Of a stretch of 22,464 nucleotides of DNA, positions 15,489 to 22,005 are shown in pieces. The stretch is from DAOUVR01 sp034430535 (lineage in GTDB: Bacteria; Chloroflexota; Dehalococcoidia; E44-bin15). The notes beneath the pieces are model-generated. The model did no database searches. It saw only the letters and a program-made list of their open reading frames with translations, and had not been told where the DNA came from. Within the stretch, counting starts at the first letter, position 1. Each line of letters begins with the position of its first letter. The DNA lies in the NCBI GenBank assembly GCA_964443325.1, contig CAYUCL010000031.1, positions 1 to 22,464 on the forward strand, given 5' to 3'. The translations under genes were made by a program, and so were the position numbers.

Positions 15489-17039
15489 TTAGGTCATTCG
15501 TGAAGTTGCTTCACGAAATCTCCTCTTGTTGAGTTTACCATAGAGTCCTCGCAGATTGCCATAAACCTCCTTATATGATTGGAAAAGAAAGTCGTAGATT
15601 TCCTCATTCTTCTCGTTGGGCTCGAAAGTCCTTTCTACCCTTACTATATTCTTCAACGACTCAAAGTCAGGATGTATGCCCAGACCGACTGTTGCTATTA
15701 GTGCGACCCCCACTGCCCCTGCCTCCTGCGGGTCACGAACCGTTTCCACCTTCTTGTGAGTTACATCGGCTAAGACTTGCATCCAGGGCTCGCTCCTCGC
15801 CCCACCGCCTATGACTCTAAGAACTGGGAGCGGGAAATTGAATTTGTTTTCCACAATCTCCACAATCCATCTAATATTGTAAGCAACCCCTTCATAGACA
15901 GCGCGCAGCATGTTTTCACGGGTGTGGTCAGCGCTCAGGTTAAGAAAGCTGGAACGAACGTAATGGTCATCTATTGGGGCTCTCTCTCCATACATCCATG
16001 GAGTAAAGATCAGGTAACCAGAGCCAGGTGGAATTTTCCCGACCTTTTCATCCATAAGGGCAAATACATTGGGGACTTGCGGGTCTTTCTTTTCTGCCTG
16101 ATAGAACGCATCAGCAATCCATTGCAAGCAGGCGCCGGCAGTCTCGGACTCGGCGAACAGAAATGCCTTGTTCGGGTCGGCAGAATGGATCGCTGCTATC
16201 CCACGTTTACCTTTCGGCATACGTTTGGTGACAACACCTACCCACCCTGATGTCCCGAGATAGATATGACCTTCGCCTTCGCCGATTGCGCCAGACCCAA
16301 CGGCGGCAGAAGGGGCATCTCCCGCACCTGCTATAACCGGTGTGCCCTCTAAAAGGCCACATTGACTGGCGGCTTCTTTGGAGAGTTCCCCAACCTTATC
16401 GGTGGAACTTACCAAGGTCGGAAATTTCTTCGGGTCAAGTCCAACATAACGGAAAATGCCGCCGAGCCATACCTTCTTTTTTAAGTCGATGCCAAAGACG
16501 GAGGCGTCTGCCCAATTCATGACCATATTGCCGGTGCTGCGGTGAATAAGATAACCGTTGACGTCAAGAAAACAGCACATCTTGTTATAGATATCAGGCT
16601 CTTCCTCTTTAAGCCATAGCAGTTTTGGTATGCCATCCTTCCCACCCAGGGTTGCGCCGGCAACGGCAGCAAAGATACGACGGTCAATGAACTTCCTCAT
16701 GACACGGTCTGCCTGCTTACCAGCCCTATTATCAAGCCAGATTATTGCATCCCTCAGTGGCTCTCCTGCTGAGTCCATTGGTACAATGCCAAGCATCTGT
16801 GTGCTGTACACAACACATAATATATCGCTTGGTGATACGCCTGTATCTTGCAGAAGGTGGTTTGTAGTGCTCGCGATTGCCTTCCACCAATCTCCAGGCT
16901 CCTGCTCGGCCCAGTCGGGCTTAGGATAATAAACCTTGTAAGCCTCAGAGGATTTGCCCTGGATGCGTCCCTCGGTATCTACCAGCACTGCCTTGCTAGA
17001 GCTTGTGCCAACATCATGGGCGATTATATATTTAGCCAT
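15489..17039 (-). CDS. FGGY-family carbohydrate kinase (xylulokinase-like)
   Basis: The 516-residue ATP-dependent sugar kinase of the FGGY family has the N-terminal ATPase-fold motif HDVGTSSSKAVLVD (8-21), WLDNRA (101-106, matching the WxDxR substrate motif), the catalytic aspartate D241 in AGAGDAPSAAVGSGA, and the C-terminal VIGGGARSEPWMQVLADV adenosine-binding block. It phosphorylates a polyol, ketose or sugar acid. Nearest named relatives are xylulokinases, but the family is poor at predicting substrate. It is the first gene of the operon, with a promoter at 17101-17128. The ATG at 17039 has no obvious ribosome site. Being coupled to a RuBisCO-like gene, it probably makes that enzyme's phosphorylated substrate. 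Confidence 0.9.
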   Translation of the reverse strand: MAKYIIAHDVGTSSSKAVLVDTEGRIQGKSSEAYKVYYPKPDWAEQEPGDWWKAIASTTNHLLQDTGVSPSDILCVVYSTQMLGIVPMDSAGEPLRDAIIWLDNRAGKQADRVMRKFIDRRIFAAVAGATLGGKDGIPKLLWLKEEEPDIYNKMCCFLDVNGYLIHRSTGNMVMNWADASVFGIDLKKKVWLGGIFRYVGLDPKKFPTLVSSTDKVGELSKEAASQCGLLEGTPVIAGAGDAPSAAVGSGAIGEGEGHIYLGTSGWVGVVTKRMPKGKRGIAAIHSADPNKAFLFAESETAGACLQWIADAFYQAEKKDPQVPNVFALMDEKVGKIPPGSGYLIFTPWMYGERAPIDDHYVRSSFLNLSADHTRENMLRAVYEGVAYNIRWIVEIVENKFNFPLPVLRVIGGGARSEPWMQVLADVTHKKVETVRDPQEAGAVGVALIATVGLGIHPDFESLKNIVRVERTFEPNEKNEEIYDFLFQSYKEVYGNLRGLYGKLNKRRFREATSRMT

Positions 17040-17100
17040 TTGACAAGTATATAAACGATAGAGTGTGTAATCTGGGCTGTACCCGCGTCCTAACCCTCCA

Positions 17101-17128
17101 ATGATAGCCCAACCATGCCCTTTGTCAA
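17101..17128 (-). promoter_or_regulatory. Promoter of the kinase/RuBisCO-like operon
   Basis: On the minus strand TTGACA (17128-17123), a 16-bp spacer and TATCAT (17106-17101). This gives a leader of about 55 nt before the ATG at 17039. It is the strongest promoter-like match in the window and the only one found for the eight-gene operon. Confidence 0.6.
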
Positions 17129-17180
17129 GGGGACGTGAGAGAAGCCAGTCCTTGTAGGGTGTGTGCTAAAACATCCTAAC

Positions 17181-17323
17181 TCCCCTCGCCAGAGGCGAGT
17201 CCTTCTTAAGAAGGACTGTCAAGGGAGAGGGGAAGGGAAAGCGAGGAGAAGGGATCCTTTGCAGCGGTTCTAGAGTTGTGCCCTGGTTACATATTTATCC
17301 CCCCTCTCCTCAAGGAGAGGGGG
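17181..17323. repeat. Palindromic intergenic repeat cluster
   Basis: AGTCCTTCTTAAGAAGGACT (17198-17217) is a perfect 20-bp palindrome inside a C-rich/G-rich pair (CTCCCCTCGCC ... GGGAGAGGGG). A second hairpin with 11-bp arms, CCCCCTCTCCT / AGGAGAGGGGG (17300-17310 / 17313-17323), follows. They look like variants of one repeat family with pyrimidine-rich left arms. Confidence 0.7.
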
Positions 17324-17389
17324 TAAGGGGGTAAGGTGTTAAACCCTCAGTGCAAACGGAATAATCAATGAGATGTACCGAGGCCAAAA

Positions 17390-17448
17390 CCGTTCATGGT
17401 GAGCCCGTCGAACCACGAACGGCCCTTCGACAAGGTCAGGGCGAACGG
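17390..17448. repeat. 59-bp palindromic repeat (CCGTTC...GAACGG)
   Basis: The unit begins CCGTTCATGGTGAGCCCGTC and ends GGTCAGGGCGAACGG, with CGAACCACGAACGGCCCTTCG in the middle written as internal inverted segments. Units of this type recur between genes in many environmental bacterial genomes; that statement is from memory. No coding capacity. Confidence 0.6.
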
Positions 17449-17500
17449 AATAGGCGTGCTTTTATAGCTATTGTATATTAGTTGCTACACCAAGGGGGCA

Positions 17501-17528
17501 AACCCACCATCTTCGCTTACGGTGGGTT
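17501..17528. repeat. AACCCACC hairpin repeat at gene 3' end
   Basis: AACCCACC (17501-17508) pairs with GGTGGGTT (17521-17528), and a further ACCCACCC follows at 17541. It overlaps the last codons of the CDP-alcohol transferase gene. It could act as a weak terminator but lacks a T-run on the minus strand. It looks like one of the common GGTGGGTGAAGCGAAGC-type intergenic repeats. Confidence 0.6.
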
Positions 17529-18347
17529 TTGCTTCGCTTCACCCACCCTACTTGGCCTGCGGTGGCCCTCTGGGTCTGGCCTGTTCGATGCGTGGCCTAA
17601 ATCGTCTGTCAAAAGGACATCGTCTTGGACTACATCTGGATGAACGCCACTTTGGGAGCGCTTGCGCTGTAGTGAAGTCTGCTTTGCCGTGGCATCGTGT
17701 TCTGGCTCGGAAGGCTGGAGGGCAGGTTCTGGCTGTCTGCCCTCTGCCCTGAGGAGTTTGTAGCTATAAGCAAGCCTGTAGACAACCGTCAGGTTGGTTA
17801 GAGCGGCTATTGCCGCCAGGCAAAAATAGACCTGACCGGCGACACACCCCACCATTATCAGAAAGAGCCTTATGTCGCGAGAGGCAATGGAGGAGAGTCC
17901 TTTATCGAAATGGTGGCGATGTTCGGGTCCAATGCGGGCCCTGGTGTAGCTAATGGAAATTGTGCCGACGATGGCGAGAAACCCCACCAGCCAAATCGCG
18001 GGATAGCTCTCATGAGCCAGGGACCAAATAATCATTCCGAGTATTATCAGGGCATCGGAGTAGCGGTCGAAAACTGAATCCAACAGACCGCCGAATGCTG
18101 AGGTCATGCCTTTGAGACGGGCCAGGCTGCCATCTACACCGTCGGCGATGGAGGACAACTGGACCAGGATGCCTCCCAGGATGTTCTGGCCCATGACGAG
18201 GCTGACAAAGCATAAAACTGCGATACCTGTTGCGCCCCAGGTCGCCTGGTTGGGGGTCAGCCTTGTCCTGGCTAGTAACCGTGCAATGGGGTCGGATATC
18301 CTGCGGTTGATATGTCTGGAAACGAAACCATTATAGACGCCATCCAT
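17517..18347 (-). CDS. CDP-alcohol phosphatidyltransferase (DIPP synthase-like)
   Basis: This 276-residue membrane enzyme displaces CMP from a CDP-alcohol. The full family signature D-x2-DG-x2-AR-x8-G-x3-D-x3-D is seen in ADGVDGSLARLKG followed by GGLLDSVFD. The start, NGFVSRHINRRISDPIARLL then TPNQ, and the later SYTRARIG and DIRLFLIM resemble the C-terminal half of the bifunctional IPCT/DIPPS enzyme for di-myo-inositol-phosphate synthesis. About five to six hydrophobic helices are visible up to residue 195. The last 80 residues are hydrophilic and low in complexity, and the final ten are encoded inside a palindromic repeat, so the C terminus is probably not ancestral. It starts 9 bp after its cytidylyltransferase partner. 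The alternative is phosphatidylinositol-type lipid synthesis. Confidence 0.83.
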   Translation of the reverse strand: MDGVYNGFVSRHINRRISDPIARLLARTRLTPNQATWGATGIAVLCFVSLVMGQNILGGILVQLSSIADGVDGSLARLKGMTSAFGGLLDSVFDRYSDALIILGMIIWSLAHESYPAIWLVGFLAIVGTISISYTRARIGPEHRHHFDKGLSSIASRDIRLFLIMVGCVAGQVYFCLAAIAALTNLTVVYRLAYSYKLLRAEGRQPEPALQPSEPEHDATAKQTSLQRKRSQSGVHPDVVQDDVLLTDDLGHASNRPDPEGHRRPSRVGEAKQNPP

Positions 18348-18356
18348 CCTTGCATC

Positions 18357-19079
18357 CTACGCGTTGACAAAGGCTAGGTCTGTCTCGTCGTCCACATCTG
18401 CCCAGAAGTAACCGGTAGCATCGCAGGTGGCAAAACGATGGCCTCTGCCCACCAGAAACCGGATGACGTCTGTGATCTCGATATCGATGGTGGGCTTGGG
18501 GATACACTGGTCTATAGCGGCGAGGAACCTCTCAGTAAGCAGAAAGACGCCAGTATCGATGGCATTCCAGTAAGCCAATCCCTTACCTAAGCGTTCGATA
18601 CAGCCACTACTGTCGACAACAACCTTGTTTGATTCGGCAAGCTGGTGATGGCCTGCTGGTGCGAAGTCAACGCATAACGTCTCGGCAATGGGGGATTTTT
18701 GTAGAAGGCGAGAGACGAAGCCGGGGTCGATTACGTGGTCTCCCATGCAAAGAATAAAGGGTTCCCCGGCGGCCCAAGATCTAACTTTCTGTACCGAAAT
18801 AGCATTCCCACCAAGGTAGTCAGGGTTGAGAATGTAGTCCAGCCTGACGCCAAAGCGGCTGCCATCGCCGAGCGCCGTCCTCACTTGATCTCCCAAGTAT
18901 CCGATCACTATAGCTACTTCACTGATGCCCGCCGTCGACAGCGCCTCGATGGGGTGATGAATCAATAGCCTACTCCGCACTGGCAACAAAACCTTAGGAC
19001 GAGTGGACGTTAGAAAGCCGAGGCGTCCGCCGTCGCCGGCAGCCAGCACCACGCCTTTGTTGATACGCTCGGTTCTCAC
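18357..19079 (-). CDS. Sugar/inositol-phosphate nucleotidyltransferase (IPCT-like)
   Basis: The 240-residue protein of the NTP-transferase family transfers a nucleotide to a sugar or inositol phosphate. It has the pyrophosphorylase start VVLAAGDGGRLGFL..RPKVLLPV (10-33), the metal-binding GDH of ILCMGDHVIDPGF, and NAIDTGVFLL and YFWADVDDETDL near the end. GDH (not GD.l) and the DTG block resemble inositol-1-phosphate cytidylyltransferases, and the next gene is the matching CDP-alcohol transferase. It starts with GTG at 19079, with AAAGGAGG 12 nt upstream, a long spacing. The pair would make CDP-inositol and then a phospho-diester product such as di-myo-inositol-1,3'-phosphate-1'-phosphate, a compatible-solute precursor. 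Specificity is inferred. Confidence 0.82.
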   Translation of the reverse strand: MRTERINKGVVLAAGDGGRLGFLTSTRPKVLLPVRSRLLIHHPIEALSTAGISEVAIVIGYLGDQVRTALGDGSRFGVRLDYILNPDYLGGNAISVQKVRSWAAGEPFILCMGDHVIDPGFVSRLLQKSPIAETLCVDFAPAGHHQLAESNKVVVDSSGCIERLGKGLAYWNAIDTGVFLLTERFLAAIDQCIPKPTIDIEITDVIRFLVGRGHRFATCDATGYFWADVDDETDLAFVNA

Positions 19080-19640
19080 CGTACAGTCTTGCCTCCTTTT
19101 ATTTGTACGCCTTTTGTTCTATGGCCCAATACTCACATTGCATGCAAAGCGGGTATCGCCTGATTGGTGTTGGGTGAATTCAGAACCATTGAAGCCCTGA
19201 ATTTTTCGAGCTGAGGGTGAACGTCAAAGAATGCTCACACAGTAGTAGACAGGATCGCTCTAATAACTAGCCTCTTTTTTGTTTTACTATAGTCTGACCT
19301 GCACCTCGCCAGTGTAGCCCTATTGGTGAAAAAAGTTGCAGAGGCATTTTAGGGATGCTTGCTGAAATGTTTCCTCTGTAAATCTCTCAGCGATTTAAAT
19401 TATCACGTTTGTCCACCCTTGTCAAGCTGGCGATGAAGCTATCATACCGGTGGCAGACTAGTTTGACCTAGAAAGAAATGTACGGCAGGCGCCAGTACAA
19501 GATCGGCCAGAATGTACAACTGGAACTAGTCGCTAGGCTCTACGCCGCGCCGCAGCTAGTAAATTCACTGACTGCGAAAACGGTTCATCCCAGTCGTTGA
19601 ATCAGATTCTCGTTCAATGGGCTTACGAGTTTACTGTAGA
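19080..19640. other. Gene-poor 561-bp stretch
   Basis: Apart from the ribosome site of the downstream cytidylyltransferase (19092-19100) and a short frame at 19478-19600, I see no gene, RNA or clear repeat here. The stretch upstream of 19100 should hold the promoter of the inositol-type operon, but no convincing hexamer pair was found. Confidence 0.4.
19478..19600 (+). CDS. Possible 40-codon ORF, unknown
   Basis: ATG at 19478 to TGA at 19598-19600, reading MYGRRQYKIGQNVQLELVAR onward. The mixture of basic and aliphatic residues could be a small protein or a fragment of a transposase-like gene. The ribosome site is weak (GAAAGAA). It may be chance. Confidence 0.2.
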   Translation: MYGRRQYKIGQNVQLELVARLYAAPQLVNSLTAKTVHPSR

Positions 19641-20054
19641 TTAACCCCCGGGCAAGCGCAATTGCTGGAGTAATGACGAGAGATTCCAATAGTCGGTGTG
19701 CCGCCTGATCTTACCCCTGTAGAATTGGCTGATAGAGACGCCCCTAACGGAGAAGCTCTTGCCGGTGGGCGGTATGCCCTCCAGGTCTCCGGTGTGGGTG
19801 CCGGTCATCACCCACTCGGTGGCCAACCAGGAACCAGCGCCAAAGGAGGACTTTCGCACCATGGCAAAGTCAGGATAAGCAGCGAGGGTGGCGTTAGCGA
19901 AGTCCTTTACCTCTTCTTTTCCACGGTTAACCACTCCAACGGCCATGTCCTCAAAGACACAGTCGTTGGTAAAGAAGGAGGCCACCCTCTCCGCATCATG
20001 TGACGACCATGCATCGAGATAATCCGCGAAGATGGCCTCCGCTTCACTCGCTAT
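19641..20054 (-). CDS. SnoaL-like / ester-cyclase family protein, apparent ATA start
   Basis: This small cystatin-like alpha+beta-barrel protein of the SnoaL/NTF2-like superfamily has 137 residues with the extended start. Typical features: an N-terminal helix IFADYLDAWSSHDAERVASFF, then TNDCVFEDMAVG, LAAYPDFAMV, the strand LATEWVMTGTHTGDLEGIPPTGKSF, and RGVSISQFYRGKIRRHTDYWN. The usual start codons offer only GTG at 19985, which would remove the conserved first helix. The frame is open to a TAA at 20070. ATA at 20052-20054 lies 7 nt after GAGGG and is the best start by spacing (ATC at 20060 is too close). Family members include cyclases, isomerases and many of unknown role. It follows the TRAP binding-protein gene on the same strand after 117 bp. 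Confidence 0.75.
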   Translation of the reverse strand: MASEAEAIFADYLDAWSSHDAERVASFFTNDCVFEDMAVGVVNRGKEEVKDFANATLAAYPDFAMVRKSSFGAGSWLATEWVMTGTHTGDLEGIPPTGKSFSVRGVSISQFYRGKIRRHTDYWNLSSLLQQLRLPGG

Positions 20055-20127
20055 CGTGATACCCTCTTATTCTCGTGCTTTGACCCTTTCAATTCATTTA
20101 AAGACTATCTAGCATAATAAACGGCTA

Positions 20128-20257
20128 TTTCCACACAGTTTGACAAACAGCCTCTCCACGTTCCCTCTAGCCTACTTTCCGTGCTGTGCCTTCCACGCTG
20201 AGTACCACGGGTGCTCCATGTTCTGTTCATCCCACCATTTCTCGTACCAGGGCTCAA
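20128..20257. repeat. 130-bp perfect direct repeat, copy 1
   Basis: Identical base for base to 21876-22005 (offset 1748). It covers the last 29 codons of the binding-protein gene and 44 bp after its stop. Confidence 0.9.
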
Positions 20258-21515
20258 AGTCATCCTCGTAGACAAAATCCATGCCCCAGTGGCCATCGGG
20301 ACCCACTACTCCCTGCCATGCTTCGTCGTCAACGGTCCAGCCAGCGTCTCTCAGTCTCTGTATCCACTCCTCAGCCTGACCGTCATAATCCTTATCCCGG
20401 TAGCCAGCGGGGTTCGCCACAGATTTGTTACCGGGTTCGTAGTTCTCCATCTCTTCCAGCACCGCATCCAGAAGCGCCTCAGCCTCCTCACCTAGACCAA
20501 AGTCGGTCTCCATCCAATCAATCCACCACTGATAGACCTCCCGCTTCAGCTCTCGCAATTTCTCCTTCTCCGACTCGGGCCACGTAATAAGCTCCATGCC
20601 TACCCTGGGAACCTCGTCCCAGTAAAGCAGGTTGGAACGGTCGCTGCCCTGAGCCCCTTGGATACCGGACCAGTAGTCGCCCAGCTTGAGCAACGTGTAC
20701 GCATCTTCAGGCCGCAGCTTCGTTAGCAGGTCCTCGTTGGCGATGTACGTTGACATGGCCATGCCTATGCCGCCACAATCAATGATATACCCCGGGTCCC
20801 CCGCCTCATACCAGCGTAACAAGAGGGGAACGGTTATGTCTAGCATGGCAGCGTCCAGTGAGCCTTTCTGTAGCGCCTCGTAAGTATCCTGAAATTGTAC
20901 GGCCACCGACAGTGCTCCCAGCCTGGAGATGAGCTGCTCCATTTCCTTGCCACCGCTCATGGTGGTCAATCCCACAAAGTCCTCCATGGAGTCGATGCGC
21001 TTGTATGCTGAGAAAACGATGAGCTTTTCTCGGCCCAGTAGGGTGGGGAGGATCAGACCCCTCTGCTCGTACAGCGGCTGCAGGTGCTCCTCAAAGATGT
21101 GATTGTGAACCTGATAGGTCTGCTCACAGGAATCCATGTCCAGGCCGAGGAAAAAGACAGTTTCCAGTGGTATCCACTCCGGGCAGTAAGTGGGTACAGC
21201 CCAGGCTATGTCGGCTATACCGTCAGAGACGGCATCATAGGCCAGTTCCTGCTTGCACAGCATCTCTGAATGGTAGATCTCTATATCGATCCTGCCCTCG
21301 GTTATCGTCTCAACTCCCGTTTCGTAGTAACGTGTGCCGGACTCGAAAATGGGCCCGCCGAAATAGCCCGGGATCTCGGGAAGCGGAAGAGCGATTTTGA
21401 TCTTGGTGGTCTCATTGCCTGTGGGACCAACTCCACTACAGCCGGTAAAAGCCAGACTCGCCATCGCAACAACCAGCACCACCGCTATAACAATTTGTAT
21501 TCCTTGTCTTGTCAC
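20172..21515 (-). CDS. TRAP-type (DctP-like) solute-binding lipoprotein
   Basis: The 447-residue periplasmic or surface-anchored binding protein delivers a carboxylate-like solute to a TRAP transporter. It starts with a lipoprotein signal: TRQ, a hydrophobic run, and lipobox LAFTGC with C26. Then IKIALPLPEIPGYFGGPIFE, LAYDAVSDGIADIAWAVPTY and ALQKGSLDAAMLDI follow, matching the DctP fold. The C-terminal 130 residues (WW/acidic-rich, ending EHPWYSAWKAQHGK) are longer than in standard DctP and contain a DKDYDG loop. The GTG at 21515 is chosen because AGGAGG ends 8 nt upstream; the GTG at 21524 overlaps that site. No DctQ/DctM membrane genes are in the window. A paralogue lies just upstream. Confidence 0.83.
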   Translation of the reverse strand: MTRQGIQIVIAVVLVVAMASLAFTGCSGVGPTGNETTKIKIALPLPEIPGYFGGPIFESGTRYYETGVETITEGRIDIEIYHSEMLCKQELAYDAVSDGIADIAWAVPTYCPEWIPLETVFFLGLDMDSCEQTYQVHNHIFEEHLQPLYEQRGLILPTLLGREKLIVFSAYKRIDSMEDFVGLTTMSGGKEMEQLISRLGALSVAVQFQDTYEALQKGSLDAAMLDITVPLLLRWYEAGDPGYIIDCGGIGMAMSTYIANEDLLTKLRPEDAYTLLKLGDYWSGIQGAQGSDRSNLLYWDEVPRVGMELITWPESEKEKLRELKREVYQWWIDWMETDFGLGEEAEALLDAVLEEMENYEPGNKSVANPAGYRDKDYDGQAEEWIQRLRDAGWTVDDEAWQGVVGPDGHWGMDFVYEDDFEPWYEKWWDEQNMEHPWYSAWKAQHGK

Positions 21516-21636
21516 TTTGTCCACCTCCTGTAGGATTCCTCACTTGTCAATTCGTCCGTCTGCGTCAGCACTCTCTCATACTACATCACCCCTTCTTGTG
21601 AAGTAGGTGCACTCCGACCTCTCATTCCGGGAATTT

Positions 21637-21665
21637 TTGATACAATGCCACAATTATTGCGTCAA
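21637..21665 (-). promoter_or_regulatory. Promoter of the TRAP binding-protein gene
   Basis: On the minus strand TTGACG (21665-21660), a 17-bp spacer and TATCAA (21642-21637). Leader of about 115 nt to the GTG at 21515. Confidence 0.5.
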
Positions 21666-21711
21666 GCCAATAATATTGAGGCTGTATAACGAATTGTATT
21701 GAAAATGATAA

Positions 21712-21765
21712 GGTGGTAAGAACTCCGGCAGAAAAGAGAAGCTGAACAAAGGAGTTCTTACCACC
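21712..21765. repeat. Perfect 15-bp inverted repeat, 24-nt loop
   Basis: GGTGGTAAGAACTCC at 21712-21726 is the reverse complement of GGAGTTCTTACCACC at 21751-21765. The right arm is the first part of the transposase-like fragment, so the left arm may be a copied inverted end. Confidence 0.85.
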
Positions 21766-21891
21766 GATGGCTTCAATACAAAGATCAAGATGCTGAAATG
21801 TATCTCCTACGGGCTAAGAAACGTGGAGGTCTACCGGACGAAGATGCTGCTGGGGTCCGCACCGTCCAGTAGCTGTTTCCACACAGTTTGA
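21751..21891 (+). pseudogene. ISL3-like transposase C-terminal fragment
   Basis: The plus frame reads TDGFNTKIKMLKCISYGLRN then VEVYRTKMLLG. This resembles the conserved C-terminal end of ISL3-type transposases (GFN-x-KIK...R..YGFRN). It has no start and no catalytic domain, and it runs directly into the copied 3' flank of the binding-protein gene at 21876, where it hits a TGA (21889). This is a relic of an insertion or deletion event between the paralogues. Confidence 0.65.
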
Positions 21892-22005
21892 CAAACAGCC
21901 TCTCCACGTTCCCTCTAGCCTACTTTCCGTGCTGTGCCTTCCACGCTGAGTACCACGGGTGCTCCATGTTCTGTTCATCCCACCATTTCTCGTACCAGGG
22001 CTCAA
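21876..22005. repeat. 130-bp perfect direct repeat, copy 2
   Basis: Partner of 20128-20257. Beyond 22005 the two genes remain homologous but diverge progressively. Confidence 0.9.

Noticed and set aside
17300..17323. Rho-independent terminator
   Set aside because: The hairpin is strong but followed by G-rich rather than T-rich sequence on the plus strand and lies upstream of both neighbouring transcripts' needs; it fits a dispersed repeat better.
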